Notes under the pieces: generated by a model
Database searches by the model: none
Seen by the model: the letters and a program-made list of their open reading frames with translations, nothing else
Told to the model about the DNA's origin: nothing
Made by a program: the position numbers and the translations under genes
In this document: positions 17,597 to 25,551 of the stretch, piece after piece
How the letters are laid out: every line of letters starts with the position of its first letter
Position numbering within the stretch: position 1 is the first letter of the stretch
Source of the DNA: WLMZ01 sp039920665
GTDB lineage: Bacteria > Actinomycetota > Acidimicrobiia > Acidimicrobiales > Ilumatobacteraceae
DNA: 64,000 nt
NCBI GenBank assembly: GCA_039920665.1
Contig: JBDSDH010000042.1
Span: forward strand, 21,191-85,190
Direction of reading: 5' to 3'

Positions 17597-17655
17597 CCGA
17601 TTCCTCCCTGCAGATTTTCCGGCGCGGCCAGCGTGATCCACCAACCGATGACCGC

Positions 17656-17661
17656 ACCGTA
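17656..17661 (-). promoter_or_regulatory. candidate -10 element of the pstB1 operon
   Basis: TACGGT on the minus strand, 27 bases downstream of the repeat pair at 17,689-17,710. The divergent pstS promoter has the identical hexamer at the identical distance, which is the reason for the call. It is 60 bases upstream of the pstB1 start codon. Confidence 0.5.
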
Positions 17662-17688
17662 AAGCGCCAAGATGGCCGTCACCCTGAG

Positions 17689-17710
17689 TTCAGGTGAACG
17701 AGAGGTGAAC
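17689..17710 (-). promoter_or_regulatory. PHO-box-like direct repeat controlling the pstB1-phoU-senX3-regX3-MFS operon
   Basis: On the minus strand two 11-base units stand head to tail: GTTCACCTCTC then GTTCACCTGAA, followed at once by CTCAGGGT. This is the form of site bound by actinobacterial PhoP/RegX3-type regulators (direct GTTCA-containing units of 11 bases). It lies about 95 bases upstream of the pstB1 start and points toward it. The match is visible directly; binding by the RegX3 encoded here is inference. Confidence 0.7.
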
Positions 17711-17786
17711 AACACCGGAAGTGCGGTTGGCCGGTCAGGGAGATCTGTGCCAACGGGCGCGACCACCCCCCGACGATTCGCCAGTC

Positions 17787-17808
17787 GTTCATCTCTGGTT
17801 CATCCAGT
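17787..17808 (+). promoter_or_regulatory. PHO-box-like direct repeat controlling pstS-pstC-pstA-pstB2
   Basis: On the plus strand two 11-base units, GTTCATCTCTG and GTTCATCCAGT, are followed at once by CTCAGGGT, exactly as at the divergent promoter. The site ends 71 bases before the pstS start codon. It points toward pstS, so the two boxes drive the two operons in opposite directions from one intergenic region. Confidence 0.72.
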
Positions 17809-17835
17809 CTCAGGGTTGTGTACACCTTGCTTGCT

Positions 17836-17841
17836 TACGGT
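17836..17841 (+). promoter_or_regulatory. candidate -10 element of pstS
   Basis: TACGGT lies 27 bases after the second repeat unit, mirroring the pstB1 promoter. It is 38 bases upstream of the pstS start codon, leaving a short leader. Confidence 0.5.
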
Positions 17842-17879
17842 TCTCCAATGTTGAACACACCCCTTCAAGGAGAACCAAC

Positions 17880-19103
17880 GTGAACAGAACAAAGAAGAGC
17901 TCAGCGATCGTCGCTGGCATGCTCACCCTGTCGCTTCTCGCCGCAGCCTGCGGCAGCGACGACAACACGACAGCCACCACCCAAGCTGCGGCCGCAACGA
18001 CAATTGCGCCCGCTGGTGAGGTCCCCACAACGGCCGCGTCGGTCGAGACCACCGAGGCCGCCGGCGAGACCACTGTCGACACGACCGACAGCACGACAGC
18101 GGTCTCGACCAACGCCGGCGAGGCCGTCGACTACGCAGCCCTCCAAGGCGATCTCGTCGCCTCGGGCGCAACGTTCCCCAAGTCGTTCTACGACGAGTCG
18201 ATCGCAACGCTCGCCGACGTCGCCCCCGACCTCGTCGTCGAATATGGCGGTGGCGGTTCCGGCAAGGGCCGTTCAGACCTGCAGGAAAAGGTCGTGGACT
18301 TCGCCGGGACGGATTCCACGGTCAAGGACGAGGACATCGCCAAGTTCACCGGCGGCGAGTTCGTCTACGTCCCCACCGTTCTCGCCCCGATCACCATGTC
18401 GTACAACCTCCCCGGCGTCGACGAACTGCGTCTTGCTCCAGCCACGATCTCGGCCATCTTCCAACTCGAAATCACCAACTGGAACGATCCGCTGATCGCC
18501 GCCGACAACCCCGATGCGACGCTCCCCGACACGACCATCGTCGTCGCCCGCCGCGCCGACGGTTCGGGCACCACCGACAACTTCAGCAAGTTCCTCAATG
18601 CTGCCGCCGGCACCGACGCGGGCGGCACGTGGGCACTCGGCACCGGTTCGGAGTTGGAGTGGCCCGAAGGCACCCAGGCCGGCGATGGCAACAGTGGGGT
18701 GGCTCAGATCGTGACCAGCACCGAAGGTGCGATCGGTTACGTCGACCTCAGTGACGCCAACGCCAACGGCCTCACCGTGGCGGCTGTCCAGAACAAGGCC
18801 GGCAACTTCGTCCTGCCGACCCTCGAGGCCACCACTGCTGCGGCCGAGGGTGTCGAGATCAAGGACGACCTGACGTTCTTCGTTGGTTGGGCCGACGGCG
18901 ACGAGGCATACCCGATCGCCGCTCAGACCTGGATCATTGCGTACACGACCCAGGACGATCCGGCCAAGGCCGAGAACATCCGCGGCTTCCTGACCTACCT
19001 CTTGACCGAGGGCCAGGACATGGCTGCGTCGGTCGATTACGCGGCGCTGCCTGACTCGCTCCGTGAGAAAGCGTTGGCAAACGTCGCCAAGATCGGCGCC
19101 TGA
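17880..19103 (+). CDS. pstS: phosphate-binding lipoprotein PstS
   Basis: A 407-residue periplasmic-type binding protein tethered by lipid. The GTG at 17880 has AAGGAG (17,867-17,872) 7 bases upstream. The signal peptide MNRTKKSSAIVAGMLTLSLL ends in the lipobox LAAAC with Cys24. A Thr/Ala-rich linker (about residues 28-80) precedes the PstS fold: LVASGATFPKSFYDESI, the loop EYGGGGSGKGRSDLQEKVVDFAGTDS that resembles phosphate-ligand loops of the family, IVVARRADGSGTTDNFSKFL, and GNSGVAQIV-type sequence near residue 278. It delivers phosphate to PstC/PstA. First gene of the pstSCAB2 operon and preceded by its own PHO-box-like site. Confidence 0.93.
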   Translation: MNRTKKSSAIVAGMLTLSLLAAACGSDDNTTATTQAAAATTIAPAGEVPTTAASVETTEAAGETTVDTTDSTTAVSTNAGEAVDYAALQGDLVASGATFPKSFYDESIATLADVAPDLVVEYGGGGSGKGRSDLQEKVVDFAGTDSTVKDEDIAKFTGGEFVYVPTVLAPITMSYNLPGVDELRLAPATISAIFQLEITNWNDPLIAADNPDATLPDTTIVVARRADGSGTTDNFSKFLNAAAGTDAGGTWALGTGSELEWPEGTQAGDGNSGVAQIVTSTEGAIGYVDLSDANANGLTVAAVQNKAGNFVLPTLEATTAAAEGVEIKDDLTFFVGWADGDEAYPIAAQTWIIAYTTQDDPAKAENIRGFLTYLLTEGQDMAASVDYAALPDSLREKALANVAKIGA

Positions 19104-19124
19104 GCCACGACGGATCCCCCCGGT

Positions 19125-19148
19125 GGACCGGGCCTTCGGGCCCGGTCC
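19125..19148 (+). terminator. stem-loop between pstS and pstC
   Basis: A perfect 9-bp stem (GGACCGGGC / GCCCGGTCC) with a six-base loop CTTCGG lies 21 bases after the pstS stop. There is no clear U-run. In pst operons such hairpins commonly stabilise or partially terminate the transcript so that PstS is made in excess over the permease; that role is inference here. Confidence 0.6.
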
Positions 19149-19156
19149 GCTGTTGT

Positions 19157-19192
19157 CTGCCCACTTGAACCCGCCTGCCCACCTGAACCCTC
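19157..19192 (+). repeat. two tandem 18-bp units in the pstS-pstC spacer
   Basis: Units of CTGCCCACTTGAACCCGC type occur twice with two mismatches. They resemble neither the 11-base PHO units nor a coding element, although the upstream frame is open through them. Purpose unknown. Confidence 0.6.
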
Positions 19193-19227
19193 CCGCCACG
19201 AACCCCAGCCGGCCCTCGAAGGATCGC

Positions 19228-20190
19228 ATGACACTCACACTCTCTGATCTCCGGACCAAGAAGCAGGTCGGCGACAGGATTTTCCGCTACTCCACGGTCG
19301 CCGGTGGCGCAGTCATTCTGATCACTCTCGGTCTGATCGCCTACACGGTGACCAACAAGTCAGCGCTCATCTTCCGCACCGAGGGCCTCAACTTCTTCAC
19401 CGAACGCCGTTGGGCACCAAGCGCCGACAAGCCGGTCTTCGGCGCCTTGTCGTTCATCTACGGCACTGCCATCACCGCTGTGATCGCGGTGCTGCTGGCG
19501 GTTCCGGTCAGCCTCGGGTTGGCCCTGTTCACCACGCAGGTCGCGCCGAAGTGGCTGAAGCGACCGCTCGTCACGCTGACCGACATCGTCGCTGTGGTTC
19601 CCTCGGTGGTGTTCGGCTTGTGGGGCATCATCTATCTCGCTCCCAAGCTGGTCGGGTTCTTCAAGAACATGAACGGTTGGTTCGATGGCGTGCCCGTGCT
19701 GTCGAGCATTTTCGGCAAGGTCTCTGCCGGTCGCTCGTTCCTGACGGCAGGGTTGATTCTGGCCGTGATGATCACGCCGATCATCACCTCGCTCGCTCGT
19801 GAGGTCATCGAGACCTGCCCTCAAACCGATCGTGATGGCGCCTTGGCGCTCGGTGCGACACGGTGGGAGATGATCACCGGCGCTGTCTTGCCACACTCGG
19901 CCGGCGGCATCGTCGGTGCCGTGATGCTCGGCCTCGGCCGAGCGATGGGCGAGACCATCGCCGCCGCTCTGGTCATTGGTTCCTCGCCAACCATCACGGC
20001 CAACATCTTTTCTTCCGGCGACTCGTTGCCATCGGTGATTGCGTTCCAGTGGGGTGAAGCAACGAGCGACGAGAAACGCAGCGCCTTGATTGCGATGGGC
20101 CTGACGCTGTTCGTCCTCACCTTGGTCGTCAACTTCGCAGCGACGGCAGTGGTCAACCGAGCCATGAAGCGGATGCAGGGAGCTTCGTGA
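19228..20190 (+). CDS. pstC: phosphate ABC transporter permease PstC
   Basis: A 320-residue membrane protein from the ATG at 19228, with AAGGAT just upstream; the frame extends to 19063 but that part is spacer sequence with repeats. About six transmembrane helices are visible, with a periplasmic loop rich in Lys/Asn/Phe (KLVGFFKNMNGWFDG). The EAA-type coupling segment TDRDGALALGATRWEMI-TGAVLPHSAGGI (about residues 198-226) is the cytoplasmic contact for PstB. GLGRAMGETIAAALVIG follows as in other PstC proteins. It forms the channel with PstA. Stop and pstA start overlap. Confidence 0.92.
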   Translation: MTLTLSDLRTKKQVGDRIFRYSTVAGGAVILITLGLIAYTVTNKSALIFRTEGLNFFTERRWAPSADKPVFGALSFIYGTAITAVIAVLLAVPVSLGLALFTTQVAPKWLKRPLVTLTDIVAVVPSVVFGLWGIIYLAPKLVGFFKNMNGWFDGVPVLSSIFGKVSAGRSFLTAGLILAVMITPIITSLAREVIETCPQTDRDGALALGATRWEMITGAVLPHSAGGIVGAVMLGLGRAMGETIAAALVIGSSPTITANIFSSGDSLPSVIAFQWGEATSDEKRSALIAMGLTLFVLTLVVNFAATAVVNRAMKRMQGAS

Positions 20191-21113
20191 TGCCGACAGC
20201 CATGCTCGAACGTCGAGAAACCCATCCCGTTTCAGTCGAAGACCTTGCGGGGGTCGGTGGCCGCCGCAAGTTGAAGAACGCCGTAATGACTTCGCTGATG
20301 GGCGTGTCCGTCCTCATCATCCTGGTCGCGCTGATCCTGGTGCTCTGGACAGTAGTCACCAAGGGCTGGTCGATTGTGACCGGCATGTTCCCGGATTGGT
20401 TCACCGAAGACATCCAGTTGTCGCCTCGTCGCCCGGGGCCCGGCGTGAAGGCAGCGATCGTCGGCACCGTGATCACGACCGCCATGGCGTCAGTGATTGC
20501 GATCCCGCTCGGCATCGCCGGTGCGGTGTATCTCAACGAGTACGGCAAGCGTGGATTGTTCGCTCGGATCCTGCGCTTTTTCACAAGTGTGATGGCCGGC
20601 GTGCCGTCGATCGTGATGGGCCTCTTCATCTACGTCTTCTGGGTCGTACCCCGCGGCACCGATGGACTCAACGGCTTCAGCGGCGCGCTGGCGCTCGCAT
20701 GCCTGATGTTGCCGATCGTCGTCCGCTCGACGGAAGAAATGCTCAAGCTGGTCCCACAGAACCTGCGCGACGCGAGCTACGCACTCGGCGCGACCGGGAG
20801 CAGGACCACGCTCGGCATCGTGATCCCGAAGGCTTCGCCCGGCATCATCAGCGGCTGCCTGCTTGCCATCGCCCGTGCGGCCGGTGAGACGGCCCCGCTG
20901 ATCTTCACGATCGGTGCCGCCAAACGAACGAACTGGAACGTGTTCGACGGCACGAACACCTCGCTCAGTCTGCAGATCTACAACAACGCCAAGGAGAGCT
21001 TCGCGACCGCCCAGGAACGGGCATGGGGAGCTGCGCTGACCCTCATCGTGCTCGCCGTCCTGTTCACCGCCGCGGCGCGGATCCTGTCCGCCCGCATCTC
21101 CAACAAGTCATAG
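20190..21113 (+). CDS. pstA: phosphate ABC transporter permease PstA
   Basis: A 307-residue permease. The ATG at 20190 shares a base with the pstC stop (TGATG) and has GGGAG about 7 bases upstream; a GTG three bases earlier (20187) is the other choice. Six hydrophobic helices are seen, with the coupling segment LRDASYALGATGSRTTLGIVIPKASPGI (near residues 190-217) and ARAAGETAPLIFTIGAA, the family signature. Pairs with PstC to form the phosphate pore. Its stop is 5 bases before the pstB2 start. Confidence 0.93.
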   Translation: MPTAMLERRETHPVSVEDLAGVGGRRKLKNAVMTSLMGVSVLIILVALILVLWTVVTKGWSIVTGMFPDWFTEDIQLSPRRPGPGVKAAIVGTVITTAMASVIAIPLGIAGAVYLNEYGKRGLFARILRFFTSVMAGVPSIVMGLFIYVFWVVPRGTDGLNGFSGALALACLMLPIVVRSTEEMLKLVPQNLRDASYALGATGSRTTLGIVIPKASPGIISGCLLAIARAAGETAPLIFTIGAAKRTNWNVFDGTNTSLSLQIYNNAKESFATAQERAWGAALTLIVLAVLFTAAARILSARISNKS

Positions 21114-21118
21114 GCACC

Positions 21119-22039
21119 ATGAACTCCACCGACACGACTCACGCCACCGACACAACCGATCTCGTCGACGACGTCGATATCTCGATCTTCGCGGCGGTGG
21201 GCACGACTCCTGTCGTCGTGCAGTCCGCGGCGTCTGACATACCCGATCCGGGTCGCGAGTTGGTGTTCGACGTCGAGGACCTCGCCGTGTGCTACGGCGC
21301 GTTCACAGCCGTGCGCGAGGTGAACCTGAAGATTCGCCCGAACGAGATCACTGCGTTCATCGGACCCTCCGGCTGCGGCAAGAGCACCGTGCTGCGCTGC
21401 TTCAACCGGATGAACGACACGATCGCAGGCGCACGAGTCGACGGCAAGGTCGAGTATCGCGGCATCGACCTGTATGCCCCCGACGTGTCGGCGAACCAGG
21501 TCCGGCGTTACATCGGGATGGTGTTCCAGAAGCCGAACCCGTTCCCCAAGAGCATCTACGACAACGTCGCCTATGGCCCGCGTCTGATCGGCATCAGCAA
21601 GAAGTCCGAACTCGACGACATCGTCGAGCACTCACTCAAGGGCGCTGCATTGTGGGACGAGGTCGGCAACCGGCTCAAGTCGTCAGCACTCGGCCTGTCG
21701 GGAGGTCAGCAGCAGCGGCTGTGCATCGGCCGAGCGCTCGCGATCAAGCCCGACGTGATCCTGATGGACGAGCCCTGCTCGGCCCTCGACCCGATCGCGA
21801 CGGCCCGGATCGAAGACCTGATGCAGGAGATCAAGAAGGACCACACGATCCTGATCGTCACCCACAGCATGCAGCAGGCCGCTCGAGTCAGCGATCGCAC
21901 GGCGTTCTTCACCACCGAGGTCAACGAGACCAACGATCGCCGCACCGGCATACTGGTCGAGTGCGACCGCACCGACCGGGTCTTTTCGAACCCGGCCGAC
22001 GAGCGCACCGAGGCCTACGTCACGGGCCGCTTCGGCTGA
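21119..22039 (+). CDS. pstB: phosphate ABC transporter ATP-binding protein PstB (copy 2)
   Basis: A 306-residue ATPase with a Thr/Asp-rich N-terminal extension of about 45 residues before the ABC fold. Walker A GPSGCGKST is at 82-90, GMVFQKPNPFPKSIYDNVAYGP carries the Q-loop, LSGGQQQRLCIGRAL the signature, VILMDEPCSALDP the Walker B, and VTHSMQQAARVSDRTAFF the H-loop. It is highly similar to copy 1 over the whole domain, with shared C-terminus ADERTE.YVTGRFG. Because it is the fourth gene of pstSCAB it is the probable transport ATPase of this operon. The pair gives the cell two PstB proteins for one PstCA. Confidence 0.93.
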   Translation: MNSTDTTHATDTTDLVDDVDISIFAAVGTTPVVVQSAASDIPDPGRELVFDVEDLAVCYGAFTAVREVNLKIRPNEITAFIGPSGCGKSTVLRCFNRMNDTIAGARVDGKVEYRGIDLYAPDVSANQVRRYIGMVFQKPNPFPKSIYDNVAYGPRLIGISKKSELDDIVEHSLKGAALWDEVGNRLKSSALGLSGGQQQRLCIGRALAIKPDVILMDEPCSALDPIATARIEDLMQEIKKDHTILIVTHSMQQAARVSDRTAFFTTEVNETNDRRTGILVECDRTDRVFSNPADERTEAYVTGRFG

Positions 22040-22053
22040 CAATCACAGGTCGA

Positions 22054-24171
22054 TCAGGGGTCGAGTCGGCTTTGGGAAACCGTCGTGGGGTCGGCGCTGG
22101 GTGTGCGGCCGCGCTTCTGCTTGGCGCTGACCCAGTGATACATTCGCTCTTGGCTGTGCGGCTCGAATGCGTCGGCAGGCCCAACTCGCAGCCAGGTGTT
22201 GTCCGGCTGGAGATCGTAAGCAACGATGTCATCGGCGAGTTGAAAGGCGAGCACTTGGTCGATCCACGGCTGATGCTTGGGATGGGTGACCGGTACGAGC
22301 GTCTCGACCCGACGGTCGAGGTTGCGCGGCATCAGGTCCGCTGAACCGATCAGGAACAATGGCTTGGCCTCGTCAGCGGTGGACGAGGTCCCGTGGGCGA
22401 AGCGGTAGATCCGTGAGTGCTCGAGATAGCGACCGAGCACGCAGCGGACGCGGATGTTCTCCGACAGCCCCGGCACCCCCGCCCGCAGGCAACAGATACC
22501 GCGGACGAGCAGGTCGATCTGGGCACCGGCCGCGCTCGCTGCGTACAGGGCCTCGATCATCTCCGGATCACCGATCGAGTTGGTTTTGATCGCGATCCTG
22601 CCCGCCGCCCCATGGGACGCTTCGTTGGCGATCAGTTGCAGCAGCCGTGGCCGCAACGTGTGCGGCGCAACGACCAGCGCCTTGTAATCCTCGCCTCGGC
22701 TGTACCCGGTGAGGTGGTTGAACAGTTGCGTGGCATCCTCGCCGATCGCTGGATCACACGTGATGAAACCGATGTCTTCGTACAGACGAGCGGTCTTGGA
22801 GTTGTAGTTGCCGGTGCCCAGATGGACGTACCGACGCAGGCCGTCGGCGTCGTTGCGCACGACCAGCACGCACTTCGCATGGGTCTTGAGCCCGACCACG
22901 CCGTACACAACGTGCACACCGGCTCGCTCAAGCGTCTTGGCCCACGTGACGTTGGTGGCCTCGTCGAACCGGGCCTGCAGTTCGACCAACACGGCGACCT
23001 GCACGCCTCGTTCGGCAGCTCTCATCAGACTCCGAGCGATCGGGCTGTCGCCCGATGTCCGATACAGGGTCATCTTGATCGTCTGAACCCGCGGATCGTC
23101 GGCGGCCTCGGCGATGAACGCTTCGACCGAACTGGCGAAGGACTCGTAGGGATGGTGCACCAGCAGGGCTCGCTCACGAACGACCGAGAACAGGCTGCGA
23201 TCGGCTTCCTCGGCCGTGGCGATCCGGCCGGCGGTGACCGGCGGCCAGGGCACGTCCTTGAGCGTGGGCTTGTCGATGCCCTGCAGCGCGAAGAGGCAGG
23301 TGAGATCGAGCAACAGTCGGTGGTGGGTGACGCCATCCGGTTCGAGCTCGAGTTCGCGGAGCAGCAGTTCGAGCATTTCTGGGCTCATCGTCGCCTCGAC
23401 CTCGAGCCGCACCGCACGTCCGAACCGGCGCCGACGGAGTTCGAGTTCGACCGCCACGAGGAGATCGTCAGCGTCTTCGTCCTCGAGCGTCAGGTCGGCA
23501 TTGCGGGTGATCCTGAACGCTGCGACCTCTTCGATCTCCATCCCGATGAACAGTGTGTGCAGGTGGGCAGCAATCACCTGCTCGAGCGGCACGAACCGCA
23601 GCCCGTCGGGCAACGCAACCAGGCGCGGCAGAATCGACGGCACCTTCAAGCGGGCGAAGCGCCGTTCGCCGGTCTCCGGGTCACGAACGGTGGCCGCAAG
23701 GCTCAACGCCAGGTTGGAAATGTATGGAAACGGGTGGGCAGGATCGACGGCGAGCGGCGTGAGCACCGGGAAAATCCGCTGGCTGAAGATGTCGACCACG
23801 AAGCTGCGCTCGACCGGCGACAGTTCGGCCCAGGCAAGGATCTCGATGCCTTCGTCCTGCAGCGCTGGCCGCAGTTCGTTGGCGAGCAGATCTTCTTGGA
23901 TCGCGATCAGCTCGCGCACGATCTCACCGATCTCGTCGAGCTGTTGTTGGGGCTGTCGCCCGTCCGGGCCAGGCGTGACGATGCCGGCGGCAACCTGGTC
24001 GTGCAGCGCGGCGACACGAACCTGGAAGAACTCGTCGAGGTTGGCCGAGAAGATGGCCGCGAACTTGACCCGTTCGAGCAGAGGAATGCCGCGCTCACCA
24101 GCCAGCGACAGGACCCGTCGGTTGAACGCCAGCCAACTCAGTTCGCGGTTGAGATGTCGCTCGTCAAGCAC
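22054..24171 (-). CDS. ppk1: polyphosphate kinase 1
   Basis: A 705-residue PPK1, of normal length. It polymerises the terminal phosphate of ATP into polyphosphate and can run in reverse. Landmarks are the N-terminal LNRELSWLAFNRRVL and FSANLDEFFQVRV, the middle segment IKMTLYRTSGDSPI, and VGLKTHAKCVLVVRND with His431 as the expected phospho-accepting residue. YVHLGTGNYNSKTARLYEDIGFITCD, TNSIGDPEMIEALYAASAAGAQIDLLVRGICCLR and LFLIGSADLMPRNLDRRVETLVPV follow. Located directly behind the pst operon (convergent, 14 bases apart), it links phosphate import with storage. No ppx or PHO-box repeat was seen in its upstream region. Confidence 0.95.
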   Translation of the reverse strand: MLDERHLNRELSWLAFNRRVLSLAGERGIPLLERVKFAAIFSANLDEFFQVRVAALHDQVAAGIVTPGPDGRQPQQQLDEIGEIVRELIAIQEDLLANELRPALQDEGIEILAWAELSPVERSFVVDIFSQRIFPVLTPLAVDPAHPFPYISNLALSLAATVRDPETGERRFARLKVPSILPRLVALPDGLRFVPLEQVIAAHLHTLFIGMEIEEVAAFRITRNADLTLEDEDADDLLVAVELELRRRRFGRAVRLEVEATMSPEMLELLLRELELEPDGVTHHRLLLDLTCLFALQGIDKPTLKDVPWPPVTAGRIATAEEADRSLFSVVRERALLVHHPYESFASSVEAFIAEAADDPRVQTIKMTLYRTSGDSPIARSLMRAAERGVQVAVLVELQARFDEATNVTWAKTLERAGVHVVYGVVGLKTHAKCVLVVRNDADGLRRYVHLGTGNYNSKTARLYEDIGFITCDPAIGEDATQLFNHLTGYSRGEDYKALVVAPHTLRPRLLQLIANEASHGAAGRIAIKTNSIGDPEMIEALYAASAAGAQIDLLVRGICCLRAGVPGLSENIRVRCVLGRYLEHSRIYRFAHGTSSTADEAKPLFLIGSADLMPRNLDRRVETLVPVTHPKHQPWIDQVLAFQLADDIVAYDLQPDNTWLRVGPADAFEPHSQERMYHWVSAKQKRGRTPSADPTTVSQSRLDP

Positions 24172-24224
24172 GAGCCAAGGATACTCCGACCCGGTTCGGC
24201 GAACGGGTGTTGGTCAGGTCGGGC

Positions 24225-24485
24225 TTATTCGTCCTCGTCGAGCAGGCCGAGATCCCATTCGAGGGAAATCGCTTCACGCTCGGCGTCGCGGATGATGCGC
24301 TCGCGGTTGCGACGGAATTGCGGATCGTCGCGAGGCAGCAGCACCAAACGGGCAAGGACCCGCGCCCGGAATTCGTCGATGACGGCCCGGTCGCCGTAGG
24401 CCCCGTAGACCTCCCAGTGCGGTGAGACGGGTCCGAGGTAGACGATCTTGGCGTGGGCTCGAGGCTGAACGTTGATGTCGGTCAT
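24225..24485 (-). CDS. conserved hypothetical protein, 86 aa
   Basis: Starts at the ATG at 24485 with a CAGGAGT ribosome-binding site upstream; the open frame continues to 24614 without support. The protein has a central segment AKIVYLGPVSPHWEVYGAYGDRAVIDEFRARVLARL followed by DDPQFRRNRERIIRDAEREAISLEWDLGLLDEDE. It is small, soluble, and acidic at its C-terminus. No family is recognised. It sits 53 bases before the ppk1 start on the same strand, so it may be co-transcribed with ppk1. Confidence 0.6.
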   Translation of the reverse strand: MTDINVQPRAHAKIVYLGPVSPHWEVYGAYGDRAVIDEFRARVLARLVLLPRDDPQFRRNRERIIRDAEREAISLEWDLGLLDEDE

Positions 24486-24638
24486 GGCAAAACTCCTGGC
24501 AGACGAGGCTCTAGACACTGCCCCTCGACAGTGCAGGGAGTGTATCGGCCGAAAGACTGATTGTCGGCTACGGCTGTTGGCAGGATGGACGAGTTGTGTT
24601 TGACTGACCTGCAACCGGGAACCGGACGGCTCCGTAGA

Positions 24639-24656
24639 ACGTCTGAGGAGAGACGT
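24639..24656 (+). promoter_or_regulatory. small hairpin in the leader of the WhiB gene
   Basis: ACGTCT and AGACGT form a 6-bp stem around the loop GAGGAG, 82 bases upstream of the WhiB start codon. It may be an operator or leader structure. The rest of 24,486-24,738 holds no coding sequence I can support. Confidence 0.35.
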
Positions 24657-24738
24657 GCTCTTTGGTCAGGAACCTGGGTCCCATCGGGGCTGGTGCGGGT
24701 GGACTACGCAGGCGTGGAATCTAGCGAAAGGCTCGTTC

Positions 24739-25035
24739 ATGCAGGATCAATCAAGGTCACAATCAGGACACGACTTCACGTCGGAAGACGCGGCGACCAT
24801 CTGGATGTCGGAAGGCAACTGTCGAAACTATCCGCCGGCTGCATTCTTCCCCAGCGACGGCGTCGGCGTGGATCGGGCTCGCAAGATCTGTGCGACATGT
24901 CCCGTCGCCGACACATGTCTGGAGTACGCCTTGCACAACCGGATCGAACACGGTGTGTGGGGTGGATGCAGCGAGCGTGAGCGTCGTCGGATCCTCAAGC
25001 GTCGCCGCGGGCTGGCCCTCACCGCGGTGAGCTGA
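24739..25035 (+). CDS. WhiB-family iron-sulfur transcriptional regulator
   Basis: A 98-residue Wbl protein from the ATG at 24739 with GAAAGG about 8 bases upstream. Four Cys ligands for a [4Fe-4S] cluster are at 28, 51, 54 and 60 in the pattern C-x22-C-x2-C-x5-C, followed by the GVWGG turn (72-76) and a basic tail (SERERRRILKRRR) that contacts DNA or sigma factor. An additional Cys77 directly follows the GVWGG turn, which is unusual. Wbl proteins bind region 4 of the main sigma factor and sense redox or NO. A strong terminator follows. It is unlike the WhiB2 protein encoded 800 bases away, so the two are not recent duplicates. Confidence 0.88.
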   Translation: MQDQSRSQSGHDFTSEDAATIWMSEGNCRNYPPAAFFPSDGVGVDRARKICATCPVADTCLEYALHNRIEHGVWGGCSERERRRILKRRRGLALTAVS

Positions 25036-25072
25036 CAGACACGACAACGGCACCCACAACGAGAATCACAGA

Positions 25073-25126
25073 GAAAACCACAACGCCGGTGCCGCTTCTC
25101 GGAGCGGCACCGGCGTTGTGGTTTTC
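25073..25126. terminator. long bidirectional terminator between whiB and tatA
   Basis: A perfect 24-bp stem (25,073-25,096 with 25,103-25,126) around a six-base loop TCTCGG; the outer ends are GAAAAC/GTTTTC, giving a T-run on either strand. It stands between convergent genes and should stop transcription from both sides. Confidence 0.88.
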
Positions 25127-25224
25127 AGACTTCAGATGAGTTCCCGTGTGCGACGAAGTCCCAAGCCCTGCCGCTCCAACAATGGTGCTGGGTCGATCCA
25201 AGGACCGGACCCGATCAGGTCAGA

Positions 25225-25464
25225 TCACGAGGGGTTGTCGGAGGCCTTGTCGATCTTGTCGAGACGAGCGAGCTTCTCTTCGATTGTCTCCTCGGTCGAG
25301 GCTGCGCCTTCGACCTTGCCCTGATCCAGCCCACGCTTGAACTCGGTTTGGGCCTTGCCGAGGTTCTTGGCCAGTTTGGGGATCTGCGATCCGCCGAACA
25401 GGACGACCATGACGACGACCAGGATGATGATCTCTTGCGGTGAGTCGAGGAATGCTGGGAACAT
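25225..25464 (-). CDS. tatA: twin-arginine translocase subunit TatA/TatB-like
   Basis: A 79-residue protein with one N-terminal membrane helix (EIIILVVVMVVLFGG), the hinge FGGSQIPKLAKNLGKAQTEFKRG that defines the TatA/E family, and an acidic amphipathic tail. TatA oligomers open the membrane for folded proteins with twin-arginine signals. Length and the lack of a long tail favour TatA over TatB. No tatB or tatC in the window. Confidence 0.88.
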   Translation of the reverse strand: MFPAFLDSPQEIIILVVVMVVLFGGSQIPKLAKNLGKAQTEFKRGLDQGKVEGAASTEETIEEKLARLDKIDKASDNPS

Positions 25465-25551
25465 GCGTTGAACCTTACCAGTGGGTCTGTTCGGAGCGGT
25501 AGGCGCTCACAGCGGTTTCTTTCGGTGCAGACCCCGAGGGACCAGCGTTGA

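Noticed and set aside
19157..19192. Tandem repeat in the pstS-pstC spacer as a further PHO box
   Set aside because: Period is 18, not 11 bases, and the core does not match the GTTCA(C/T)C units when read on either strand in register.
22417..24399. Plus-strand 660-codon open frame opposite ppk1
   Set aside because: High-GC shadow frame of a strongly conserved gene; no domain and no ribosome-binding site.
24763..25059. Minus-strand open frame opposite the first WhiB gene
   Set aside because: Antisense shadow; the plus strand shows all four WhiB cysteines and the GVWGG turn.
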